Below, in pieces: positions 1-8,100 of a stretch of 15,808 nt of DNA. This stretch comes from DATJLY01 sp963773665 (GTDB lineage Bacteria; Pseudomonadota; Alphaproteobacteria; ATCC43930; CGMCC-115725). The stretch is from NCBI GenBank assembly GCA_963773665.1, contig CAVZBZ010000007.1, positions 1-15,808 of the forward strand. The letters run 5' to 3'. The position numbers were made by a program, and so were the translations under genes. Under the pieces are notes generated by a model that made no database searches, was not told where the DNA came from, and saw nothing but the letters and a program-made list of their open reading frames with translations. Numbering within the stretch: the first letter of the stretch is position 1; each line of letters begins with the position of its first letter.

Positions 1-312
1 CACTGGTCGGGCGCGCCGCACCGGCTCGCGCGCGATCACTCCGGCACGTTCGGATCGAAGTCGTACGCCAAGGAAGAGCTCGTCGCCGAGATGACCAGCG
101 CCTTCGTCTGCGCCAGCTTGGGCATCGTGCCGACGGTGCGCCACGCGGACTATCTCGGCTCCTGGCTCGAGGTGCTGCGCGAGGACAACCACGCCATCAT
201 CCGCGCCGCCAGCGCAGCCTCGAAGGCGGCCGATTATCTCCTCGCGTTTCTGCCGGCGAACACGGCGACCGCCGAAGCCCTGACGACCGACGCGATCGGG
301 GAGGTGGCGTGA
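1..312 (+). CDS. ArdC-type antirestriction metallopeptidase, C-terminal part (5' end outside window)
   Basis: The frame is open from base 1 and ends at TGA 310-312, giving about 103 residues. It starts HWSGAPHRL, which matches what follows the zincin motif in ArdC-like proteins (HExxH-W-[ST]-G), so the first His is probably the second His of HExxH. Further on, YAKEELVAEMTSAFVCASLGI matches the conserved helix holding the third zinc-ligand Glu, and the tail has the usual GSWLEVLREDNHAI...AASKAADYLL. Family knowledge: ArdC proteins carry an N-terminal ssDNA-binding domain and a C-terminal metallopeptidase domain, and protect incoming plasmid DNA from restriction. The N-terminal domain is not visible here. 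The stop overlaps the next gene's start (TGATG), suggesting coupled translation. Family assignment is firm; activity in this host is inferred. Confidence 0.88.
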   Translation, partial: HWSGAPHRLARDHSGTFGSKSYAKEELVAEMTSAFVCASLGIVPTVRHADYLGSWLEVLREDNHAIIRAASAASKAADYLLAFLPANTATAEALTTDAIGEVA

Positions 313-1097
313 TGCGCTTCCGCCGCTGGCCGCGCGTGTCGGCCTATGAGGATACGCCCCGCAAACGCGCCGCCCTCGCGCGCACGCAACGCGAGCAGCG
401 CGAACGGCTGCCGCTGCTCCGCGACCTCATCGCCGATCGGCAGCCCAGCGCCGATGCCGAGATGGCGCGCCGCGCCGAATGGTGGCCGAGGATTCAACAG
501 GAAGGCCGCGACCATCGTGCGGCAGATTGGCGCCGCGCCCGAGCCCGGCTCGCCAGCTATGGCGACAACCTACGCAGTGTGATCCGTCACTTGTGGCGCG
601 ACTGCCCGTACCCGGCGGATCCCGCCTATCTGCTCGATCTCCTCCACGCCATCGAGGCTGGCCGCATCGATCCCGAGCGTCCGCCGTGGAACCATCCGCA
701 GGCGCTCAGGCCGCGGACGACGCCGAACCCCGTGAGCTTCGACGAAGCCTTCCGCCGCATCGGCCAGCGCAAAGTCGGCGGCGGGCCCAAGACAACCGAG
801 GCCGACGAGTTCACTTTCGTCGGCAATCTCGGCAACGGCATTCTGTTCCTGACCTCGCGCGTGCGCCTCATCGATCCGCATGAGAGCTTCTACACCTCGT
901 CCAATCATCGCCTGCGCGATTCCCATGTCGGCCGCAGCGGCCATTGGGTCGACATCACGGTTCATGGCCTCTGCTCCGACGCCGAGCTGGTGCTGATCGA
1001 GCGTCTCGCCCAGGCGATCGACGACCGGCCCGTCATCGTGCGTCGCACCGGGCAGGCCCCCGCGGCCACAGTCAGCACGGTGCCAAACGTCGATTGA
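312..1097 (+). CDS. Conserved-type hypothetical protein, 261 aa
   Basis: This uninterrupted frame starts at ATG 312, which overlaps the ArdC stop; a GTG at 309 is in the same frame and could also be used. A strong purine-rich ribosome site (GGGGAGGTGG) lies just upstream. The N-terminal 90 residues are highly charged, rich in Arg, Glu and Ala, and probably helical. The middle (about 95-160) is Pro-rich, and the C-terminal half (about 160-250) looks like a compact alpha/beta fold containing FTFVGNLGNGILFLTSRVRL and GHWVDITVHGL. I see no catalytic motif, signal peptide or membrane segment and do not recognise the family. Its position inside an antirestriction/ParB/helicase block suggests a mobile-element accessory role. 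Unlike the larger genes nearby, it has no frame break over nearly 800 bases. Confidence 0.75.
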   Translation: MRFRRWPRVSAYEDTPRKRAALARTQREQRERLPLLRDLIADRQPSADAEMARRAEWWPRIQQEGRDHRAADWRRARARLASYGDNLRSVIRHLWRDCPYPADPAYLLDLLHAIEAGRIDPERPPWNHPQALRPRTTPNPVSFDEAFRRIGQRKVGGGPKTTEADEFTFVGNLGNGILFLTSRVRLIDPHESFYTSSNHRLRDSHVGRSGHWVDITVHGLCSDAELVLIERLAQAIDDRPVIVRRTGQAPAATVSTVPNVD

Positions 1098-1171
1098 TCC
1101 CCATCCGCACTCCATCGATCGCGGCCGTCCTCACGTCAGAGGGCGGCCGCTTCCGTCGTGACGGGTCATCA

Positions 1172-1191
1172 GGCGGGAGCGGATTCCCGCC
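1172..1191 (+). other. Short perfect hairpin in the leader of the 1213 gene
   Basis: GGCGGGA (1172-1178) pairs perfectly with TCCCGCC (1185-1191) around a six-base loop. It lies in the 115-base gap between the 261-aa gene and the next start. No T-run follows, so it is not a classical intrinsic terminator. It could be an RNA-stability element or chance in GC-rich DNA. Confidence 0.35.
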
Positions 1192-1212
1192 GTCCGTCGA
1201 GGAGCAACGACG

Positions 1213-1589
1213 ATGGACAAGGCGGATCGCGCGCATCACCGGCAGACTATGACACCTATATCGCCCGGGCCCTCGCCACCGAGGGCGGCCACCTGTCGAT
1301 CGGGCGCGGCGGCTTCAGTCTCTATTTCGGGCGGGGCGCGCATCTCAGCGGCTATGACTGCGAGCCGGTGAAGGCCGCCTGCATCGCCGCCGGCCTCCCG
1401 GTCATCGACAGCCGGATGGTCGACTTCGCCGCGGTCGCCCGGCTCGCGATCAAGGGGCCGATGATCGCGGTCGGCGAGCCGCCGTCGCCTCCGCCCTACC
1501 ACTCGCTTTCCTACGCGCCTCTCGCCGTCGTCGCGGCTGCATACCGTGCCGCCGGCGCGGAGGTGTGGAACCTGGACCCGGCCCGGTGA
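1213..1589 (+). CDS. Hypothetical protein, about 124 aa, frame interrupted near the N-terminus
   Basis: The best start is ATG 1213, preceded at good spacing by GAGGAG. It gives MDKADRA and then leaves the main frame. The body reads DYDTYIARALATEGGHLSIG onward to the TGA at 1587-1589 in another frame. Removing two bases from the GCGCGC run at about 1230-1236 gives MDKADRASPADYDTYI and makes the length divisible by three. Alternatively an unshifted GTG at 1158 could start a longer product, but that would translate the hairpin at 1172 and has no better ribosome site. The protein is Gly/Ala-rich with a hydrophobic core (FSLYFGRGAHLSGYDC) and a Pro-rich stretch near residue 95. I recognise no domain. 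The parB-like gene follows after 93 bases. Confidence 0.6.
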
Positions 1590-1609
1590 TCGGCCGCCGG
1601 AGAGCAAGA

Positions 1610-1661
1610 GGCCGGAGGGGTTTTTGCGACGGGTTTGGAGGTCGAGAGAAAGGCTCCGGCC
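1610..1661 (+). promoter_or_regulatory. Inverted-repeat leader upstream of the parB-like gene
   Basis: GGCCGGAG (1610-1617) is exactly complementary to CTCCGGCC (1654-1661). The 36 bases between are purine/T-rich and include GGGGTTTTTG and GAGAGAAAGG. The right arm ends 21 bases before the ATG at 1683. A similar arrangement sits before the helicase gene (5070-5117), which argues for a shared regulatory leader, either an operator or an mRNA structure. Promoter boxes cannot be assigned with confidence. Confidence 0.45.
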
Positions 1662-1682
1662 GGCCCGTCTCGGAGACCCCGC

Positions 1683-3768
1683 ATGGCTAGTGCCAATCCC
1701 AAGATCGTCCTGAGCCCGTCTCAGGACATTCCCTTCAACAAGCTGGTCCTGTCCCAGGCCAACGTCCGCCGCGTCAAGGCGGGCGTCTCGATCGAGGAGC
1801 TGGCGGAGGACATCGCCCGCCGCACCTTGCTGCAAGGCCTCAGCGTCCGGCCGGTGCGCGACGCCGACGGCAACGAGACCGGCACCTACGAGGTCCCGGC
1901 CGGCGGGCGGCGCTATCGCGCGCTCGAGCTGCTGGTCAAGCAGAAGCGCATGGCCAAGACCCAGCCCGTGCCGTGCGTCGTGCGCGACGGCGGCATCGCC
2001 GAGGAGGACTCGCTGGCCGAGAACGTCCAGCGCGTCGCCCTCCATCCGCTCGACCAGTTCCGCGCCTTCCAGGCCCTGCGCGACACGGGCCTCGGCGAGG
2101 AGGAGATCGCGGCCCGCTTCTTCGTCGCCCCCGGCGTGGTGAAGCAGCGCCTCAAGCTCGCCGCCGTCTCGCCCAAGCTTCTCGATCTCTATGCCGAGGA
2201 CGAGATGACGCTCGAGCAGCTCATGGCCTTCACGGTCACCAACGACCATGCGCGCCAGGAGCAGGTGTGGGAGGCGCTCGCGCACTCCCATAACAGGGAG
2301 CCCTATTACATCCGCCGCCAGCTCACCGAAGGCGCCGTCCGCGCCGCGGACAAGCGGGCGCAATTCGTCGGCATCGCCGCCTATGAGGCGGCCGGCGGCA
2401 TCGTCATGCGCGATCTCTTCGAGCAGGACGATGGCGGCTGGTTGCAGGATGCGGCGCTGCTCGACCGGCTCGTCGTCGAGAAGCTCACCGCCGAGGCCGA
2501 GACGATCCGTGCCGAAGGCTGGAAGTGGATCGAGGTTGCGCGTCGAGTTCCCCTACGGCCACACGACCCGCTTGCGTCACCTTGCCGGCGAGACTGTCGC
2601 CCTCACCGAACGAGGAGCAGGCCAGCCACGACGCGCTGCGCGCCGAGTATGACAGGCTGGAGGCGGAATACGCCGAGGCCGAGGAGCTCCCCGACGAGGT
2701 CGATCAGCGGCTCGGCGAGATCGAGACGGCGCTGGAGGCCTTCGATGCTCGCCCGGTGATCTACGATCCCGCCGAGATCGCCCGCGCCGGCGTCTTCATC
2801 TGCGTCGATCCCGATGGCGGATTGCGCGTCGAGCGCGGCTATGTCCGACCGCGAAGACGAGGCTCCGGTTGAAGTCGAGCGCGACCCCGACGGCGAAGCA
2901 CCCGAGGGCTCCGAACCCGACGGCGCCGTGCAGCGCACGGTGATCACCGTCGGCGGCAACGCATCGCCTCCCGACGCCGAAGCGCCGGAGGAAGACGACG
3001 GCATCAAGCCGCTGCCCGATCGTCTCCTTACCGAGCTCACTGCCCATCGGACGCTCGCGTTGCGCGACGCCCTGGCCAACGATCCCGACACGGCGTTCGT
3101 CGCGGTCCTGCACGCCCTCTGCCTCAAGGCGTTCTACCGCTATTCCGTCGATACCTGTCTGGAGATCGACGCCAAGAGCGCCAGCTTCTCCCATCAGGCA
3201 CCGGGGCTGAACGACACCGCGTCCGCGAAGGCGGTCGACGGCCGGCACCAGAACTGGGCCAAGCCAGCTACCGCAAGAGCCCGGCGATCTCTGGGACGTT
3301 CTCGTCGGCTTCGACCGGGACAGCCAGGCGGCGCTCTTCGCCCATTGCGCGTCGCTCACCGTCAACGCGGTCCACGAGCAATGGAACCGCAATCCGCACC
3401 GTATCGCCCATGCCGATCGGGTCGCCCGGACGGTCGGTCTCGACATGGCGGCGGTGGGCTGGACTCCGACCGTCGACAACTATCTCGGCCGGGTCACCAA
3501 GGCGCGCATTCTCGAGGCGGTCCGCGAGGCGAAAGGCGACGCATCGGCGCAGCTCATCGACCACCTCAAGAAGCCGGACATGGCGAAGGAGGCCGAGCGG
3601 CTGCTCGCGGACACCGGCTGGCTCCCCGAGCCGCTACGCACGCCGACGGCGGAGATTGCAGCGCCGCAGGCCGCAGCTGGCGATGGCGCCGAGAGCCTGC
3701 CGGCTTTCCTCGCCGATGAAGCCGACGTCGCCGCTTCGCGCGAGACCGACGGCATCGCCGCCCAATGA
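1683..3768 (+). CDS. ParB/Spo0J-like nuclease-fold protein, large orphan form, frame interrupted four times
   Basis: Start is ATG 1683, with GGAGACC at ribosome-site distance. The N-terminal ParB domain is clear: GGRRYRALELL near residue 75 (canonical GERRxRA box) and ENVQR near 113 (ENxQR box), followed by a helix-turn-helix-like stretch (GLGEEEIAARFFVAPGVVKQRL). The frame then changes near 2541, 2610, 2851 and 3263, each time by one extra base. The joined segments read sensibly: EFPYGHTTRL, EEQASHDALRAEYDRLEAEY, VERGYVRP, DEAPVEVE, QLPQEPGDLWDVLVGFDRDSQ and ALFAHCASLTVNAVHEQWNRNP. Removing four bases gives 693 codons. Family knowledge: canonical ParB proteins are about 300 residues and bind parS and CTP; long forms with this C-terminal extension occur on alphaproteobacterial elements. 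There is no parA beside it, so a role in regulation or DNA maintenance is as likely as partition. Confidence 0.85.
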
Positions 3769-3779
3769 CGTCGAACGTC

Positions 3780-3803
3780 GCGGGGCGGCTTCGGCCGCCC
3801 CGC
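3780..3803 (+). terminator. Perfect 10-bp hairpin with TTCG loop after the parB-like gene
   Basis: Bases 3780-3789 pair without mismatch with 3794-3803 around a TTCG tetraloop, one of the most stable RNA loops. It starts 11 bases after the parB-like stop and ends 30 bases before the next ATG. The following ATCCTTTC is only a weak T-rich tract, so it may attenuate transcription or protect the upstream mRNA from 3' decay rather than terminate fully. Confidence 0.6.
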
Positions 3804-3833
3804 ATCCTTTCATGCCATCCTATGGAGACCACC

Positions 3834-4211
3834 ATGTCTCGGATATCCGCCAGCCCCAGCTTCGATTTCAAGAAGCGGGTGTCCTACGATCCCGACGCCA
3901 AGCGCCTCTTCCACAGCCGCGCCCGGCGCCAACTCAGGCAGCTCGCGACGGCGCTCGGCCTCGCTCCGGGCGCCTACGATCTGCGCTCCAATCAAGGCGG
4001 CATGGCCGTCTCGGGCGAAGTCACGCTGCACGCCGATCGCCTCTACGTGCAGGCCTGCCAGCCGGCGACCGGTCACGACACCGGTGTCCTGTTCCGGACC
4101 TGCGAGGGTCGGCGGGATTATGTCGGCGGCCGCAACAACTTCGCCTCCCTCGACCTTCTCCACCGGCCGGACGAGCTCGCACGCCGCATCCGGGAGGCGT
4201 GCCATGTCTAA
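3834..4211 (+). CDS. Hypothetical protein, 125 aa, intact
   Basis: Start ATG 3834 is preceded by GGAGACC, the same ribosome-site box as the parB-like and helicase genes. The product begins MSRISASPSFDFKKRVSYDP, then a basic helix (AKRLFHSRARRQLRQLATALGL), then a beta-rich half with AYDLRSNQGGMAVSGEVTLHADRLYVQACQPA and RTCEGRRDYVGGRNNF. There is no signal peptide or membrane segment. I have seen small proteins of this style next to ParB-like and Strawberry-notch genes in alphaproteobacterial mobile elements, but cannot give a function. The frame is unbroken. The next gene's ATG (4204) lies within its last codons, an 8-base overlap implying translational coupling. Confidence 0.75.
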   Translation: MSRISASPSFDFKKRVSYDPDAKRLFHSRARRQLRQLATALGLAPGAYDLRSNQGGMAVSGEVTLHADRLYVQACQPATGHDTGVLFRTCEGRRDYVGGRNNFASLDLLHRPDELARRIREACHV

Positions 4212-4639
4212 CGTCGCTCACCGCCGCTTGCGGCAAGTCGCATCACGCATCGACCTTTGCCGTTATCGCGCGCAAGTACGTCTGGCACGGCTCGCGCGCG
4301 CATGGCGGTACTTCATGGAGCGGCTTTCGGCCGACGACGCACAGCGCATCATGCTCGACTGCCGCGCTTCGGCAGGATGGCATCCGCTCCTCGTGCTCAC
4401 GGTCGAGGACACGATCGAGCAAGCGCGCGAGACACTTCGCCGACCACCCAGACCTCCCGCGGCTGATCGCGGATGGCTGCGCTCGCGTCGGCGATAAATG
4501 GGAATCCTATGGCGACGAGCTCTACGAAGCGCGCCGTTGGGCGATCGACGTCGCCGAAGGCTACGCCGCCGACGAAGGCATCATGCTCACCCGCCTCGAT
4601 GACGAGGCAACGGCCGCGACAGAGGAGGATGCGCCATGA
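4204..4639 (+). CDS. Hypothetical protein, about 144 aa, one frame interruption
   Basis: It starts at ATG 4204, overlapping the end of the previous gene. The first part (MSNVAHRRLRQVASRIDLCRY ... VEDTIEQARE) is basic and helical. Near 4431 the frame must move by one base to continue as HFADHPDLPRLIADGCARVGDKW ... DEATAATEEDAP, which is acidic and ends at TGA 4637-4639. Removing one base makes the length exactly divisible by three. The join gives a continuous charged helical protein with no recognised domain. The early-frame alternative would run into RRPPRPPAADRGWLRSRR and stop at 4495-4497, which looks like out-of-frame sequence. The stop overlaps a tiny ORF at 4636. Confidence 0.6.
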
Positions 4640-4674
4640 GGACATTCGTTGCCCAGATCCGCAGCGCCGTGTGA
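4636..4674 (+). CDS. Possible 12-aa peptide between two small genes
   Basis: ATG 4636 overlaps the previous stop (ATGA) and encodes MRTFVAQIRSAV before TGA 4672-4674. That stop partly overlaps the GAGGAG ribosome site of the next gene. It might be a coupling mini-ORF that carries ribosomes to the 4686 start, the remnant of a longer gene, or chance. There is no independent support beyond the overlaps. Confidence 0.25.
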   Translation: MRTFVAQIRSAV

Positions 4675-4685
4675 GGAGATCACCG

Positions 4686-4952
4686 ATGAGCGAGTATCTC
4701 GTGAAAGTCGGCTTCTGGCTCCGCGCGTATGACAGCGTCACCGTCGAAGCTGCCACTGACGCAGAGGCGATCGAGAAGGCCAAGATCGTCGCCGCCACCG
4801 CAATGGACTCGCGCGCATGTCCCGAGGCAATCGACACCGACGAGCGGCGGCAAGGAGTGATCGCCTATATCGACAGGCTTTCTTCCGGCACTCGTGAAGC
4901 GGTCGCGGAAGATGTCGCTTTCGATACCGACCGCATCGACGCGCCCTCCTGA
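4686..4952 (+). CDS. Small hypothetical protein, 88 aa, intact
   Basis: ATG 4686 has a good ribosome site (GAGGAG, spacing about 8). The product MSEYLVKVGFWLRAYDSVTVEA ... continues with ATDAEAIEKAKIVAATAM and ends RIDAPS at 4952. The beginning looks like a beta strand-loop-strand followed by an Ala-rich helix, the layout of small alpha/beta single-domain proteins. The protein is acidic, with no membrane segment or signal peptide and no catalytic motif that I recognise. It is the last gene before the intrinsic terminator at 5019, so it closes the first transcription unit of the left block. Confidence 0.7.
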   Translation: MSEYLVKVGFWLRAYDSVTVEAATDAEAIEKAKIVAATAMDSRACPEAIDTDERRQGVIAYIDRLSSGTREAVAEDVAFDTDRIDAPS

Positions 4953-5018
4953 TGGTAGCGTCCCTCGCTGCCGAAGCGCTCGCGCAGTCAGACCAACCGT
5001 CATAATCTTTGACTTCCG

Positions 5019-5046
5019 GGGCTCGCCGCGGCGAGCCCTTTTTATT
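5019..5046 (+). terminator. Rho-independent terminator
   Basis: GGGCTCGCC (5019-5027) is followed by a two-base gap and GGCGAGCCC (5030-5038), a perfect GC-rich stem with a tight loop, then TTTTTATTT. This is the clearest intrinsic terminator in the window. It lies 67 bases after the 88-aa gene and separates the ArdC-to-small-gene unit from the helicase unit. Confidence 0.88.
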
Positions 5047-5069
5047 TGCTGCCATCGAGAGGGAGAGGG

Positions 5070-5117
5070 CGGCCGGGAGTGAGGTGAGGCCCGGCGGGTG
5101 AAGAGAGCGCCCGGCCG
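5070..5117 (+). promoter_or_regulatory. Inverted-repeat leader upstream of the helicase gene
   Basis: CGGCCGGG (5070-5077) pairs with CCCGGCCG (5110-5117) across a 32-base purine-rich loop containing GAGTGAGGTGAGG and GAAGAGAGCG. It lies between the terminator at 5019 and the ATG at 5153. Spacing, stem type and the GAGAG(A/C) box near the right arm resemble the parB leader at 1610-1661. The promoter of this unit should lie in 5047-5110, but I cannot assign -35/-10 boxes. Confidence 0.45.
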
Positions 5118-5152
5118 GGTCCACCGCCACACACCCTCCCGGAGACCTCCCC

Positions 5153-8100
5153 ATGAAGCTCGTCGTTCCCGCTGCGGCGCAGGCCGCGGCCACCCTCCCG
5201 TTGTTCCCCGAACAATCCCGGCCCGATACCCAGTCGGCACTTTTCCAGGCCGGCACTTCATTGGCGCAAGCGCTTGGCCAGGGCCGCGCGCTCGACGCCC
5301 ATACGTTGCGCGCGGCGATGGAGACCGCGTTCGGCGGTTCCGACGCGGAAGGCGCCTGGGATTGGAAGCTTGCCTACGATGCCTGCGAGGCCGCGCAGGT
5401 CCTCTTCCTGCGCCAATTCGGCCCCGCCATGCGCGCCCGCGCGGGATCGCCTGCAGCCTTCCTCGCCATGCTCGGCAAGCTCGCGGCGCTGCTCCCGTCG
5501 CAGACCCGACGCTCCGAGGAGTCCCAAGCTCTTCAGCAATTCTCGACGCCGATCGCGCTCGGCTTCGCCGCCGCGACGGCAGCCGCGATCACGCCGGCCG
5601 ATCTCGTGCTGGAGCCATCGGCCGGCACCGGCCTGCTCGCCATCTTCGCCGAGCTTGCCGGAGCGCGGCTCGCTCTCAATGAGCTCGCCGACACCCGCGC
5701 CGAGTCTGCTCGATGCGCTGTTTCCGAATACGCCGGTCACGCGCCACGACGCGGCGCATATCCACGATCATCTCGACCTCGGCGTCCGCCCGACCGTCGT
5801 GCTGATGAATCCGCCCTTCTCGGCCGCGGCCCATGTCGAGGGCCGCGTCGCCGACGCCGCGCTTGCGCCACATCTCGTCGGCTCTCGCACGTCTTGCCGA
5901 CGGCGGGCGCCTCGTCGCGATCACCGGCGCCGGCCTCGTCTCCCGACAATCCCGCCTGGCGCGACGGCTTCGTCCGGCTCCAGGAGCGCGGACGCGTCGT
6001 GTTCTCGGCCGCCATCGATGGCCGCGTCTATGCCCGCCACGGCACCACCGTCGACACCAGGCTGACCGTCATCGACCGCGTGCCTGCCGCCGATCCCACC
6101 ATCTTTCCGTCCTCGCCGGGGATCGCCACCGATCCCGCCGTTCTGCTCGATTGGATCGCGCGGCTCGTTCCGCCACGTGCGAGCGTCGCCCCGACGAGCA
6201 CGCGTGCGCCTGCATCGAGTGCAGCCCTGCGCGCACTTCCGGCGCGACCCGCGGTTCAGCGCTTTCGGCCGGCCGCCGCTCCGGTTCCGATCGAAGCCGT
6301 CGAGCTCGCCTACGAGCCTTGCGATTGGGCGCAGGCCGAAGGCGGCCACATCACCGACGCGCTCTACGAGGGCTATTCCCTCCAGTCGATCCGCATCCCC
6401 GGCGCGCAACCGCATCCGACGCGATTGGTGCAATCGGCGGCGATGGCGTCGGTGGCGCCGCCGAAGCCGAGCTACCGCCCGCATCTGCCGGCCGCCGTCG
6501 TCGGCGACGGCTTGCTCAGTCCGACGCCCAGCTCGAGAGCGTCATCTATGCCGGCGAGGCCCATGCGGGCCATCTCGCCGGCTCCTGGACGGTGGACGAG
6601 ACCTTCGATGTCGTCTCGGCTGCGCCCGACGACGCCGAGAACGCCGTGCGCTTCCGCCGCGGCTGGTTTCTGGGCGACGGCACCGGCGCCGGCAAGGGCC
6701 GCCAGGTCGCCGGCATCATCCTCGACAATTGGCTTAAGGGCCGCCGCCGCGCGGTCTGGATCTCGAAGTCCGACAAGCTGATCGAGGACGCCCAGCGCGA
6801 CTGGTCGGCGCTCGGCCAGGAGCGGCTCCTGATCACGCCGCTCGCCCGCTTCAAGCAGGGCACGCCGATCCGGCTCGCCGAGGGCATCCTCTTCACCACC
6901 TACGCCACGCTGCGCGTCGGAGGCGCGCGAGACGAAGGCCTCGCGCGTGCAGCAGATCATCGACTGGCTGGGCCGCGATTTCGACGGCGTGATCGTCTTC
7001 GACGAATCCCACGCCATGGCCAACGCCGCCGGCGAGAAGTCCGAGCGCGGCGACAAGGGACCCTCGCAGCAGGGCCGCGCCGGGCTGCGCCTGCAGCACG
7101 CGCTGCCGAACGCCCGCGTGCTCTATGTCTCCGCGACCGGCGCCACCACCGTCCACAACCTCGCCTACGCGCAGCGCCTCGGACTCTGGGGCGGCGCGGA
7201 TTTCCCGTTCGCGACGCGCGCCGAGTTCGTCCAGGCGATCGAGGCCGGCGGCGTCGCCGCCATGGAGGTGCTGGCCCGCGATCTGAAGGCGCTCGGCCTC
7301 TATGCCGTCGCGGTCGCTCTCCTACGAAGGCGTCGAGTACGAGCTGGTCGAGCACACGCTCACGCCGGAGCAGACCCGCATCTACGACGCCTATGCCGGC
7401 GCCTTCCAGATCATCCACAACAATCTCGACAGCGGCGATGCAGGCCGCCAACGTCACCGGCGAGACCGGCACGCTCAACCCGCAGGCCAAGTCCGCCGCG
7501 CGATCGGCGTTCGAATCGGCCAAGCAGCGCTTCTTCAACCACCTGATCACGGCGATGAAGACGCCGACCCTGATCGCGTCGATCGAGCGCGATCTCGCCG
7601 CCGGCCACGCCGCCATCGTCCAGATCGTCTCGACCGGCGAGGCGCTGATGGAACGCCGTCTCGCCGACATCCCGACCGAGGAATGGGGCGACGTCTCGGT
7701 CGACATCACGCCGCGCGAATACGTGCTCGACTATCTCGCCCATTCCTTCCCGACGCAGCTCTACGAGCCCTTCACCGACGGCGAGGGCAATCTCTCCTCG
7801 CGGCCGGTGTTTCGCGACGGCCAGCCCGTCCAGTGCCGCGACGCCGTCGAGCGCCGCGACCGCATGATCGAGCGCCTTGCCGCGCTGGCGCCGGTCCAGG
7901 GCGCGCTCGACCAGATCGTCCAGCGCTTCGGCACCGACCAGGTCGCCGAGGTCACCGGCCGCTCGCGCCGCATCGTGCGCAAGGGCGACCGTCTCTGCGT
8001 CGAGAACCGCGCCGGCTCGGCCAATCTCGCCGAGGCGCAGGCGTTCATGGACGACGAGAAGCGCATCCTCGTCTTCTCCGACGCCGGCGGCACGGGCCGG

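Noticed and set aside
1236..2363. A 375-codon minus-strand frame
   Set aside because: It is antisense to the ParB domain, with a composition rich in Arg, Gly, Leu and Asp typical of reverse-strand translation.
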